Below are positions 1 to 7,124 of a stretch of 33,347 bases of DNA, piece after piece. Each line of letters begins with the position of its first letter. Position 1 is the first letter of the stretch. The position numbers and the translations under genes were made by a program. The DNA is from Candidatus Methylacidiphilales bacterium (GTDB taxonomy: Bacteria; Verrucomicrobiota; Verrucomicrobiia; Methylacidiphilales; CAZTYG01): contig JANRJG010000016.1 in assembly GCA_033875315.1 (NCBI GenBank), positions 1-33,347 of the forward strand, read 5' to 3'. The notes under the pieces were generated by a model. The model was not told the origin of the DNA. It was given only the letters and a program-made list of their open reading frames with translations, and did not search any database.

Positions 1-2
1 TT

Positions 3-125
3 CTGCGCAAAGCATCGGCCAGAACTTGGAAGGAGCTGATCTCAGCCCTCAAAGAAGCCATCGAATCCTTCACCCCGGAGCACTGTGCCAACTTCTTCTC
101 TCATGCCAACTACGAAGCTAATTAA
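3..125 (+). pseudogene. 3' end of an IS630-family transposase (cut by window edge)
   Basis: An open frame enters from the left edge and gives 40 residues before a TAA at 123-125. It ends in a helix-rich tail with SFTPEHCANFFSHANYEAN, which resembles the extreme C-terminus of IS630/Tc1-type DDE transposases (consensus of the kind FTPEECANYFRHAGY). Only the tail is visible, so the catalytic DDE residues and the integrity of the gene cannot be judged. It may be an intact gene truncated only by the window. A MITE-like inverted repeat lies 170 bases downstream, which fits an IS630-type mobile neighbourhood. The family call rests on recalled similarity of a short segment. Confidence 0.6.
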
Positions 126-491
126 GTGGAAAGTGCTCTAGTCTGTCGAGAGGGAATAAGAATGCTGGGGGATTCGTTTTCACCACAAGCACGCCAAGTC
201 CCTTGAGGACTCTGCTTCGTTCTTTCAGGGCCTGAATCCACATGCCTGGTGATTGGATGTATCAGCCCTCTGTGCCGTCTGTGTTGCAAACGCCTTATAC
301 CAAATTAAAATGACTGAGCGTCAGAATAAACGGGAGGGCGAGGCTCCTGCCGAGCCGGTTTGATGTCTCTATTCCAAGGGCGGCTCAACCCCGAAAGCTT
401 ACGGGGGAGCCAGGAGCTTCGCCCTCCCGTAAGGCACTTTTACGCCCACTCAATTCCATTTGGTATGATTCCGACTTGCGGTGAGAAAATC
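126..491. other. Gene-free stretch between transposase relic and hydrolase gene
   Basis: Apart from the inverted repeat at 295-468 I see no gene here. Bases 126-294 should contain the right end of the IS630-like element, but I could not identify its terminal repeat. A short CTGTG-rich run (about 270-285) resembles degenerate intergenic repeat text. Confidence 0.5.
295..468. repeat. MITE-like imperfect inverted repeat, about 174 bp
   Basis: The left end begins TTATACCAAATTAAAATGA. The right end, read on the other strand, begins TCATACCAAATGGAATTGA. Both arms then share GCGT and, further in, a 19-base arm (331-349 against 411-429) that matches at 18 of 19 positions and begins CGGGAGGGCGA. The arms together span roughly 55 bases each around a central loop of about 60 bases. 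No open frame of note lies inside. The perfect 8-base core TACCAAAT/ATTTGGTA is flanked by TA on the left and TG on the right, close to the TA target duplication typical of IS630/Tc1-type insertions. The element ends 23 bases from the stop codon of the adjacent hydrolase gene, and its strong hairpin could act in transcript ending. Confidence 0.75.
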
Positions 492-1565
492 TCAGCCCAA
501 TCCCGCTTCTTGATAGACCGCCTCGAGCAAGGCCCGCATACGGCCCTGGTGGGGGAGTTCGCCCGGCATGGCGTTGTAGGCGGCCGCCACCACCAGGCCC
601 GACCCGGGATCGGCAAAGGCCACCGACGATTGGTTCCCCCCGTGGCCGAAGGTGTCATGCGACGCGTAGCGCCCATACCCGTAGCTGTGCCAGGAGACGA
701 CGTCGGTCTTGGAATCGAGGATGAACCCCAGGCCGGTGCGCAGGGGGAACTTGAAGGTGTGGTCGTAAAGGCCCTCGCGCTGCGGGCCGGTCATTTCTTT
801 GACCGTCTCCGGCGACAGCACCCCACGCCCGCCTTCGAGCAGGGCTTGGTAAAACCGGGCCAGGTCGCGGGCGGTGGCGAAGGTGGTGCTGCCGGGCCAG
901 CAGGCCCGGCGGTGGGCCTCGTGGCTCCAGATGGGATGGGCCTTGAGCACGCGGTTCTCGGACAACTGCATCTGGGAAACCGGGAAACCGGGGAGATCGC
1001 GCAGGCCCAGACTGGCCGATGCCAAACCGAACGGGGCGTAGACTTCTTCCGCCAACCAATCGTCAGGCATGCGCCCGGTGACACGGCGGATCACTTCGCC
1101 CAGGATGGTCCAACTGCCGGCCGAATGGTAGCCGGCTTTTTCGCCCGGCACCCAACCGGGCTCGGGCTTGACCGCGGCCACGGCTGCCACCAGCCGGGTC
1201 CAGTCGGTTTCCATGGTCAGGTCGGCCTGGCGGAAGCCGCCGGTGTGGGTCAGGATGTGGCGCAGGGTGACGGCCTCTTTCCCGTGGACGGCAAATTCTG
1301 GGATGAAGCGCACCACGGGGTCGTCCCAAGAGAGTTGCCCGCCTTCGACCAACCGGGCCAGGCCGACGGCGGTGAAGGGTTTGCCCGAGGACATCCACAA
1401 CAGGCGCGTTTGGGGAGTGAGGGGCGATCCATCCCCGGTCTCGCCCCAGGCGACATCCAGGAGGACGTCCTCGCCCCGTTTGACATGGAGCTGGAGACCG
1501 GCATGGAGGCCGCGCTCGCGGCCGTCCTCAAAGAGCGCGCGCAGGGGGGAGGGATCGAAAACCAT
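492..1565 (-). CDS. Serine hydrolase of the beta-lactamase / class C penicillin-binding fold
   Basis: The 357-residue product has the three active-site signatures of the Beta-lactamase (PF00144) family. These are S-x-x-K at residues 59-62 (SSGK), the Y-x-S element at 146-148 (YHS), and a K/H-T/G-G type box at 308-310 (HGG). The segment LRHILTHTGGF around 101-111 is also typical of this group. Known members are esterases, D-amino peptidases or DD-carboxypeptidases, and few are true beta-lactamases. I see no clear signal peptide, so a cytoplasmic esterase or peptidase is as likely as a cell-wall enzyme. The ATG at 1565 is used because the next residues lead directly into the fold; no strong ribosome-binding site is visible. 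It is probably transcribed after the SDR gene, whose stop is 72 bases upstream across a low-complexity tract. Confidence 0.88.
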   Translation of the reverse strand: MVFDPSPLRALFEDGRERGLHAGLQLHVKRGEDVLLDVAWGETGDGSPLTPQTRLLWMSSGKPFTAVGLARLVEGGQLSWDDPVVRFIPEFAVHGKEAVTLRHILTHTGGFRQADLTMETDWTRLVAAVAAVKPEPGWVPGEKAGYHSAGSWTILGEVIRRVTGRMPDDWLAEEVYAPFGLASASLGLRDLPGFPVSQMQLSENRVLKAHPIWSHEAHRRACWPGSTTFATARDLARFYQALLEGGRGVLSPETVKEMTGPQREGLYDHTFKFPLRTGLGFILDSKTDVVSWHSYGYGRYASHDTFGHGGNQSSVAFADPGSGLVVAAAYNAMPGELPHQGRMRALLEAVYQEAGLG

Positions 1566-1570
1566 GGGGG

Positions 1571-1650
1571 AGGCTGGGAGGTAGGGAGTGGGGGAGTTGA
1601 AGGGTGGAAAGGTGGATGGGTTGATTGGACTGGCGGGCTAGGTGGATGGA
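1571..1650. repeat. Purine-rich degenerate low-complexity tract (GGTGGATGG motif)
   Basis: The + strand is almost all G, A and T, with repeated words such as GGGAG, GGTGGAAAG and two exact GGTGGATGG copies at 1611-1619 and 1641-1649, 30 bases apart. The second copy extends over the last codons of the SDR gene, whose stop is at 1638. The tract separates the SDR and hydrolase genes. Similar degenerate text is, from memory, common between genes in Verrucomicrobiota; here I can only show its composition. Confidence 0.55.
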
Positions 1651-2510
1651 TTGTTGCCTGCCTTCACAAGGGATTGGAATTGGCGTAACACCAGGGCGTC
1701 GCGCACGCGGTCGGGGAGGGAGCGCAGAAGACGCACAGCCCAAGCCTCGCGGCTGAGCATCACCCGCGCCGGGGGACGTTTCTGGTCCAGCACGCGCAGG
1801 ACGGCCCGGGTGACTTCGGCCACGGGAATGGCCTCCCGTTTGCCATCCTCGATCCGCCCGCGCATGGCGGCGAGCAAACCGGGCCCGGCCTGTTGGCGGA
1901 AGGGTTCCATGGCCCGGTCGGCCTTGTCCCAGATCGGCGTGGCCACCGGGCCGGGTTCGATCAGCGTCAACGGGATGCCATCGCCGGCCAATTCGATGCG
2001 CCAGGCATCGGCCAGGGCTTCAAGGGCGAATTTGGAAGCGGCGTAGGCGCCGATACCGGGAAGAGAGACGCGTCCGCTGACCGAGCTGATCCAGACTCCC
2101 CGTCCCCGGCGGGCACGCAGGGCGGGCAGGAGGGCCCGGGTGGTGGCGTGGGCGCCAACGGTGTTGACCTCCAATTGGCGGCGCAGGTCGGCGGGCTCGA
2201 GCCAGGCCAGGAGTCCGGGCTGGACATAACCGGCCGCATGCACCAAGGCATCGAGACCGGGTTCGCTGGGGGAGCGGGCGTGAAAATCCGCCACCATTCG
2301 TGTCGCTGAATCGGGTTCGTCGAGATCAAGGACCAATCCCCGTCCGTGGGGGGCGGCCGCGGCGGCTTCGCCCGTGCGGTAGGTGGTCCAGACCTCCCAA
2401 CCGGCGGCGGCCAGGGCGCGGGCGCAGTCGGCGCCGATGCCGCTGGAAGCCCCGGTGACGAGGGCGCGGCGGGCGGGCGGGGGATTCGGCTGGATCACAG
2501 CGGGCAGCAT
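1638..2510 (-). CDS. SDR-family NAD(P)-dependent oxidoreductase
   Basis: This is a classical short-chain dehydrogenase/reductase. It has the nucleotide-binding TGASSGIG motif at about residues 19-26, an HAAG version of the NNAG motif, a catalytic serine in the strand WISSVSG, the YAASK catalytic Tyr/Lys pair and the usual EPGPVATP segment after it. The substrate cannot be read from the sequence. The chosen ATG at 2510 is preceded by AGGAAAGG with about 10 bases spacing. An in-frame TTG at 2534 would add eight residues and also has a purine run close by. The gene is divergent from the small secreted-protein gene at 2558, with a 47-base gap that must hold both promoters. The C-terminus runs into the purine-rich repeat tract. 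Confidence 0.9.
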   Translation of the reverse strand: MLPAVIQPNPPPARRALVTGASSGIGADCARALAAAGWEVWTTYRTGEAAAAAPHGRGLVLDLDEPDSATRMVADFHARSPSEPGLDALVHAAGYVQPGLLAWLEPADLRRQLEVNTVGAHATTRALLPALRARRGRGVWISSVSGRVSLPGIGAYAASKFALEALADAWRIELAGDGIPLTLIEPGPVATPIWDKADRAMEPFRQQAGPGLLAAMRGRIEDGKREAIPVAEVTRAVLRVLDQKRPPARVMLSREAWAVRLLRSLPDRVRDALVLRQFQSLVKAGNNPST

Positions 2511-2557
2511 CGGGCTTTTGCCTTTCCTGTGCAACTTTCCCCTTTAAAAGAGGTTTT

Positions 2558-3094
2558 ATGGACATGATGCCGACTTCGATTCTTGGGGCTGTCGTTTTCG
2601 TTTTTCTGGGGGGCGCGTTGGTTCCCCTTTTGCCTGCGGCCGAAATCCAAGACGTCCGCTACGCCGAGCTCAAAATCAACACGGAAGCATACAAAAACAA
2701 ACATGTGGTGTATGAAGCCCCCTACCTTGGCATCGTCCCCAATCTTCCGCATTACGTGGTAGCCTCGGGCTTTGACATGGACAAAAACTCCCTCCTGACC
2801 GTGGGAAGCCTCCATTTGCCCGTCGTCGCGGAAAAATCCGATGCCATCAATGGGGTGTTGGTGGGCCTGCGCAAGGGGGATGTGGTGCGCGTGACCGGGC
2901 GGGTGCGGGAATTCCGGGCCACCCCGGGCAACCGCCGCAATTCGCCCTATTACCTCGAGTTGGACGAGCTGGTCTTTGTCCGCAAGGCCCGGCAGGGCGA
3001 AGTCGCGGTTCTGGATGAAAATGCCGAATCCGTTTCAGAAACCAACCAAGGCCAGGAAGAGGAAGCGGGCCGAAAAAACCGTCGCAAAAATTGA
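2558..3094 (+). CDS. Secreted or periplasmic protein of unknown function, possible OB-type fold
   Basis: The 178-residue product starts with a hydrophobic stretch (residues 5-26) ending in LPAAE, a good signal peptide with likely cleavage near residue 28. The mature part contains GLRKGDVVRVTGRVREF followed by YYLELDELV, a beta-rich pattern like that of OB-fold proteins that measure or bind small ligands. The last 25 residues are strongly charged (EEE, then RKNRRKN) and probably disordered. AGAGG sits just before the ATG, and two further ATG codons follow within four residues. I do not recognise a named family. The OB-fold reading is an inference from strand pattern only. Confidence 0.72.
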   Translation: MDMMPTSILGAVVFVFLGGALVPLLPAAEIQDVRYAELKINTEAYKNKHVVYEAPYLGIVPNLPHYVVASGFDMDKNSLLTVGSLHLPVVAEKSDAINGVLVGLRKGDVVRVTGRVREFRATPGNRRNSPYYLELDELVFVRKARQGEVAVLDENAESVSETNQGQEEEAGRKNRRKN

Positions 3095-3374
3095 GTCCAT
3101 CCCTTGGCACTTACGGATCCCGTTTTCTCGCTTCCAGGAGCCCAGAGGACACCAAGGTAGAAAGGAATGCTGAGGCTCATTCTTCTGGTCACCGTTGGAT
3201 GAAATCCCATTTCTCCCCCATCCGCTACGTTTCTACTCGGCGTCTCTGCGACTCTGCGCGATTTCTGCCGTATCGATCCGGATAGGCTATAAGTCCGGTT
3301 TGCAGGCTTGGGCCTAGGCTTGAGGCTTGAATCTGCAGGGTGGGGGGTATACAGTTTGGCCAAGCCGGTCATCT
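3095..3374. other. Intergenic region carrying degenerate CTCTGCG repeat text
   Basis: No convincing gene is seen. Bases 3232-3260 read as GGCGTCTCTGCGACTCTGCG with flanks, a word pattern (CTCTGCG repeated) that recurs in inverted orientation at 5291-5313. No clear terminator or promoter could be fixed. Confidence 0.5.
3232..3260. repeat. Degenerate intergenic repeat, GTCTCTGCGACTCTGCG type
   Basis: Two tandem CTCTGCG-like words occur here. The reverse complement (GCGCAGAGTCGCAGAGA) aligns with GCGCGGAGCCGCAGAGA at 5292-5308 with two substitutions in 17 bases. The two copies lie in opposite orientation on either side of the glycine-zipper and TPR gene pair. Confidence 0.5.
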
Positions 3375-4685
3375 ATGGAAAACCCATCCCTACCGCCTGT
3401 CCCTCCCCCGCCCGCGCATTCCCCATCGCCCAAGCCCTCGGACAAAACCCCTTGGATCATCGGTGGGGTGATTGGTTTGGGTGTGGCGGTGCTCGGCTTC
3501 CTGCTCCTGTTGCTGGTGGGTGGCCTGGTCTTTTTCTTTGTCACCCGTTCGCCCGGCCCGGTAGCGGTTTCGTCCGCGAATGCGAACCCCCCGGCCGCCA
3601 TACCACAACCACAATCCCAGCCGGTCTCCGGGACGCCCCTGGCCGCCCCGACATTCGAGGCCTGGCAGAAGGCGTTGGAGCAGGTCGGTTCGACCGAGGT
3701 GCCCGCCCCACCCGTCGAGGGAAGTGCTCCCGGCCTGTGGGACAAATGGTTTTCCCTCCCTTCCGAACGCACGATCGCGGCGGACTTTTCCCGCAGTCTG
3801 CCCGCGGGGTGGTCGTTGGAGGGTTTTGACACGGTGGCCTGGGCGGCCAAGCCCGACGGACTCCAGGTGACCTACCGCGTCCGCCTGCGGGGCAACTCCA
3901 CCTTGCTGGCCGTGCCGGTGGTGTCGCTGCTTCCCGACAAAGACGCCAGCGGACCGTTGCGCAAATGGACCCCGTTGTTGATCGGTGCCCCCGGCCTGCC
4001 CGCGGGTCTGGGTTACGCCACCACCGAAGCCCGCCCCGTCATCCAGGCCGGTGAGGTCCGGGAGCTGTATTGGACCGTGCGACGCCTGATCAAAACGGGG
4101 GGCCGTTGGTCGGCGGGTGAGGCCGATCCGATCGTCTATCTTCGCAACAACGCCTACGAGTCGCGTTTGCTGGCCCTGCCCGGACGCCGGCACGTCCTCC
4201 TCCGCACCGAGGCCGAAATCCAGGCGGCGGCGGCACAGGAAGCGGAAAGCCGGCGCCTGGCCTCCGACCGCTGGATCGACATCCAATCGCGCGTGGCTGC
4301 GTTCCGCTCGCAGGCCATGAGCGACGTGCCTTCTGCGGCGGCCGACACCCGGGGCCGGAGCGGCACCGGCACCCCGACCAAAACCGGCATCGGGGTCCTG
4401 TCCGGAGCAGCTGTCGGCGGGGGCATCGGCGCGGCCGCGGGAGACGGCGAGGGGGCGGCCATCGGTGCCGGAGCCGGGGCCCTGCTCGGCGGGATCATCG
4501 CTTACAATGTCGGTCGCAGCGATGAGAAGCGCGCGGCGGCGGCGCGCAACAGTGCCCGCCAGCAGGCGATCAACAGCGCCAACGCCCGTACCAAGGCCTA
4601 CGAGGCCCAGCTTTGCCAGGAAGCCGAAAACGAACTCAAGGCCGCGGCCGGGGCGCACAACGCCCGTTTGGTCGCCGTTCCCTGA
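3375..4685 (+). CDS. Membrane protein with proline-rich N-terminus and C-terminal glycine-zipper
   Basis: The 436-residue product has a proline-rich cytoplasmic-type leader (residues 4-26) and one strong membrane helix at about 27-57 (WIIGGVIGLGVAVLG onward). A soluble region of about 270 residues follows with no motif I recognise. Near residues 340-375 there is a glycine-zipper segment (SGAAVGGGIGAAAGDG and GAGAGALLGGIIAYNVG), then an Ala/Arg-rich helical tail. Glycine zippers occur in outer-membrane lipoproteins and channel-like peptides, where they pack or insert in membranes. The ATG at 3375 is preferred over an upstream TTG because it gives a clean proline-rich start, but no good ribosome-binding site is visible. 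It is followed after 73 bases by a TPR membrane protein and may be co-transcribed with it. Function is unknown. Confidence 0.75.
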   Translation: MENPSLPPVPPPPAHSPSPKPSDKTPWIIGGVIGLGVAVLGFLLLLLVGGLVFFFVTRSPGPVAVSSANANPPAAIPQPQSQPVSGTPLAAPTFEAWQKALEQVGSTEVPAPPVEGSAPGLWDKWFSLPSERTIAADFSRSLPAGWSLEGFDTVAWAAKPDGLQVTYRVRLRGNSTLLAVPVVSLLPDKDASGPLRKWTPLLIGAPGLPAGLGYATTEARPVIQAGEVRELYWTVRRLIKTGGRWSAGEADPIVYLRNNAYESRLLALPGRRHVLLRTEAEIQAAAAQEAESRRLASDRWIDIQSRVAAFRSQAMSDVPSAAADTRGRSGTGTPTKTGIGVLSGAAVGGGIGAAAGDGEGAAIGAGAGALLGGIIAYNVGRSDEKRAAAARNSARQQAINSANARTKAYEAQLCQEAENELKAAAGAHNARLVAVP

Positions 4686-4758
4686 TCCGGATACAACTGG
4701 TCTCCCGGCGGACGATGCGGAAGCAGGCCGCGGCAGTCGGTCTGTGCGAGGAAAATCT

Positions 4759-5283
4759 ATGAATGCGGTGCTCAAAGGGTTGGCGGTGATCGTCTTGTTG
4801 GTGGCTGGATGGTGGTTGTTCCACATCCCGGTGGATTCCGAACAGGAACCCTACCGCGCGCTGGGTTACGGAGCGGGGGGACTGGCCTGCGTGGCCGGAG
4901 CGGCGGGCTTCCTGGTCATGCCGCTCGGGCGGTGGCTGCTGGGGGTGATCGACGGCCTGTTCATGCCCGCGGGCACCTACACCCCGCCCGCCCTCTACAA
5001 ACTGCCGGAATGGTATATCGCCCAGGGCCGCTACGCCGATGCCCAGGCGGAGTATGAAAAAATCCTGAAGAACCACCCGCGTGATCCCGGGGCCCATGAA
5101 GGCATCCTCTATGTGCTTTACGTGTGCATGGGCAACATCCCCGCCGCGGAAAAGCATTTCCCAAAGGCCCTCCGCCGCACACCGGCGGACAAACGCCCGG
5201 AGTTGCAGGCCTACATGGAGGCCCTGCGCAACGGCACGGCCCAAGTGCCCCAAAGGGCGGAATTCCAGCCGGATAAAAAATAG
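4759..5283 (+). CDS. Membrane protein with TPR-like repeats
   Basis: The 174-residue product has two hydrophobic segments (about 5-20 and 36-60). A soluble tail follows in which WYIAQGRYADAQAEYEKIL, ending in a NHPRDPGAH turn, forms a clear tetratricopeptide unit. The next helices (residues 110-150) look like a second, weaker unit. TPR units mediate protein-protein contacts, so this is probably an adaptor or assembly protein at the inner membrane. GAGG with 7 bases spacing precedes the ATG. The preceding glycine-zipper gene is 73 bases away on the same strand, suggesting a functional pair. I do not recognise the family. Confidence 0.8.
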   Translation: MNAVLKGLAVIVLLVAGWWLFHIPVDSEQEPYRALGYGAGGLACVAGAAGFLVMPLGRWLLGVIDGLFMPAGTYTPPALYKLPEWYIAQGRYADAQAEYEKILKNHPRDPGAHEGILYVLYVCMGNIPAAEKHFPKALRRTPADKRPELQAYMEALRNGTAQVPQRAEFQPDKK

Positions 5284-5290
5284 TGGGTTC

Positions 5291-5392
5291 CGCGCGGAGC
5301 CGCAGAGAAGACGAAGGAAGGATGGGGCTGCTCGTTTACTCGATTCTCGCACTCGCAATCTCAATCGCATTCATTCTCGTGCCCGTTCTCTC
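5291..5392. repeat. Two juxtaposed degenerate intergenic repeats (GCAGAG type and CTCG/CTCA type)
   Basis: Bases 5292-5313 carry a GCGCGGAGCCGCAGAGA word related to the inverted copy at 3232-3260. Bases 5338-5392 are built from short words such as ACTCG, TTCTCG, CACTCG, AATCTCA and ATTCTCG, a degenerate pyrimidine-led tandem. The frame from the ATG at 5322 has a hydrophobic stretch produced by this tract, and I regard that as accidental. No other feature was found between the TPR gene and the phosphatase gene. Confidence 0.5.
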
Positions 5393-5455
5393 CATCCCGG
5401 GGTTGGGGCGCACGAGTGGCCGATCATTCAACAGACACGCCGGCTGGCGCTGGCA

Positions 5456-6958
5456 TCAGCCGGTCGGATCCGCGATCGCCCGTTCCGCGGGAAGGGTGAT
5501 TTCCGGGGCTTGGGTGTCCTCGGGATTGCGCTGCGCAATGCCATAGATTTCGGCAAAGCGCTCGAAGACCCCGGTGTTGGCCACCAGTCCGGCAAACGCT
5601 TCCTGGCCCGGACCCTGGGCCAGGCTCTGGGTCCAGTCGGAGGTGTGGGTCACGCCGGTCCAGCCGATGCCGGTCCAGTTGCCGAGGATCTGGCCGAGCA
5701 TGCCGGGGGGGTTGGCCTGCTGGCCGTCGAGTTCGCGTAGGGGCTTCTGCTGGAGCGCATCCAGAACGGCGCGGCACTCCACGGCATTGAGCCGGAAGCC
5801 GGTGCCGGCCTCCACCACCCGCCCCACCGCGGCCACATCGACCGACGGGTTGGCCCGCAATTCCTTCAGCATGCTGACGACCGAGGCGGTGGCCCTTTCC
5901 AATCGCTGGAAGCATCCGGTGCTTTCCCGGTAGCCGTGTCCCATGCCATTGAGGCCGGGATTGGCGTTGCCGTGGTCGCTGCCCACGACGATGAGGGTGT
6001 CGGGACGGCGTTCCTGGAAGGCCAGGGCCACGCCCAGGGCGTCGTCGAAGGCCAGTTGTTCCCAGAGGATGCCGGCGGCGTCGTTGACGTGGGCGGCGTG
6101 GTCCACCCGGGCACCTTCCACCATGAGGAAGAAGGGCCGGTCCTGGCGGGCCAGCAGCGAGAGCGCGGCATCGGTCATTTCCGAGAGGGAGGGCACGGTT
6201 TCCAGCAGGGCTCCGTCCTGACGGTGGTCGATGGTGTAGGGCAGGTGGTCGGCCTGGAACAGGCCCAACAGTCGCCGCGCGGTCGTGGCGGCACCGGTGC
6301 GCAAGGCCACCCGGTCGACCACGGTGGTGTAACCGAGCGCGGCCATTTCCGCCACCAGGTCGCGGCCATCCTCTTTCCGTGTTTCCGGTTGGAAATGGCG
6401 CGCACCGCCGCCGAGAAGGACATCGGGCTGGTGGCGCAGGTACTCGAGGGCGATGAGGTCTTCCTGATCGCGTTGGGGGACGCTGGCACAGAACCCGGCC
6501 GGCGTGGCGTGGGTGATGCGCGCGGTGGTGACCAGGCCGGTGGCCACCCTCCGCTCGTGCAGCAGTGGCAGGAGCGGCGTCAACCGGGTGCCGTCGCGGA
6601 ATTGGTTGATGACGCCATTCATGACCCGGCGACCGGAACCCCAGGCACTGGCGGCGGCGGCCGAGTCGGTCACGAGGGAATTCTGCGAGGCCATGTCGAA
6701 CTGCCCCAGGGTGGCTTTGCCGCCGGTCACCAGGCGGTGCCAATGGGTCCCGCGTTGGCGCACCCGTTGGGAAAAGGCCTCGGCCAGCGGCGGCACGCCC
6801 GCACTCATTCCATCGGGCACCAGGAAGATGACGCTCCGGGCCCGAGGTGGGACGGTGGAACAACCGGCCAGACCAAAGGCTCCCAGGAATCCGGTTCCCA
6901 GGCCCATTCCCACCCATTCGCGACGTGTCCACCCGTTATGATGATTCTGGCGGTTCAT
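5456..6958 (-). CDS. Alkaline phosphatase, Tat-exported lipoprotein
   Basis: The 500-residue product belongs to the classical alkaline phosphatase family (PF00245). Residues 48-51 (PDGM) hold the first metal-binding Asp, and VTDSAAAASA near 96-105 holds the phosphorylated nucleophile Ser99 after Asp98. DHAAHVND and SDHGN supply further zinc and magnesium ligands. The N-terminus has TRREWVG (residues 11-17), a twin-arginine signal, followed by a hydrophobic run and GLAGC. This suggests lipid attachment at Cys33 after Tat export. It should release phosphate from organic monoesters at the cell surface or in the periplasm. Regulation by phosphate starvation is usual for this family, but I could not find a convincing Pho box in the 166-base gap to the divergent desaturase. 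Confidence 0.92.
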   Translation of the reverse strand: MNRQNHHNGWTRREWVGMGLGTGFLGAFGLAGCSTVPPRARSVIFLVPDGMSAGVPPLAEAFSQRVRQRGTHWHRLVTGGKATLGQFDMASQNSLVTDSAAAASAWGSGRRVMNGVINQFRDGTRLTPLLPLLHERRVATGLVTTARITHATPAGFCASVPQRDQEDLIALEYLRHQPDVLLGGGARHFQPETRKEDGRDLVAEMAALGYTTVVDRVALRTGAATTARRLLGLFQADHLPYTIDHRQDGALLETVPSLSEMTDAALSLLARQDRPFFLMVEGARVDHAAHVNDAAGILWEQLAFDDALGVALAFQERRPDTLIVVGSDHGNANPGLNGMGHGYRESTGCFQRLERATASVVSMLKELRANPSVDVAAVGRVVEAGTGFRLNAVECRAVLDALQQKPLRELDGQQANPPGMLGQILGNWTGIGWTGVTHTSDWTQSLAQGPGQEAFAGLVANTGVFERFAEIYGIAQRNPEDTQAPEITLPAERAIADPTG

Positions 6959-7008
6959 GCAGGCGTAGGATCTTGGGACAGAATCATGGCATCGTCATGA
7001 CGGATACG

Positions 7009-7030
7009 CCGAACATCGGCCTGATGTCGG
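7009..7030. other. Stem-loop in the phosphatase/desaturase divergent gap
   Basis: CCG-A-ACATC, loop GGCCT, then GATGT-CGG form an eight-pair hairpin with one bulged A. It sits about 50 bases upstream of the phosphatase start and 95 upstream of the desaturase start. It could be part of either leader. No U-tract follows. Confidence 0.3.
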
Positions 7031-7085
7031 GGGGTTACGGTCTTCCTTGCAATCGGGACAGGGTCTGCCATGATATCAGCCAACT

Positions 7086-7112
7086 CTGTGGATACCCCAC
7101 AGTTCTTTAGAA
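7086..7112. promoter_or_regulatory. Candidate operator upstream of the desaturase gene
   Basis: A perfect inverted repeat CTGTGG-N5-CCACAG occupies 7086-7102. A second short palindrome, TTCT-TT-AGAA, follows at 7103-7112, 12 bases before the desaturase ATG. Dyads of this size are typical of homodimeric repressors. Fatty-acid desaturases are often under such control, but the regulator is unknown. Confidence 0.4.
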
Positions 7113-7124
7113 TCAAACCATATC

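Noticed and set aside
360-1688. 442-codon + strand frame
   Set aside because: It is the antisense of a clear serine hydrolase gene with all catalytic motifs. Its own protein is Gly/Pro-rich with no fold.
3276-3288. 13-base word ATCCGGATAGGCT found in inverted form at 33151-33163
   Set aside because: In a 33-kb window more than ten 13-base matches are expected by chance (about 33,347 squared over 4 to the 13th), and the flanks do not match.
3390-4826. 478-codon - strand frame opposite the glycine-zipper gene
   Set aside because: Composition is shadow-like. The + strand frame has a membrane helix and glycine zipper and continues into a TPR gene on the same strand.
5322-5546. Small membrane-protein-like frame starting MGLLVYSILALAISIAF
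   Set aside because: Its hydrophobic stretch comes from the degenerate CTCG/CTCA repeat tract, and the rest runs antisense through the phosphatase gene.
5424-6932. 502-codon - strand frame over the phosphatase
   Set aside because: It is another frame of the alkaline phosphatase gene, with Arg/Pro-rich composition typical of a GC-rich shadow.
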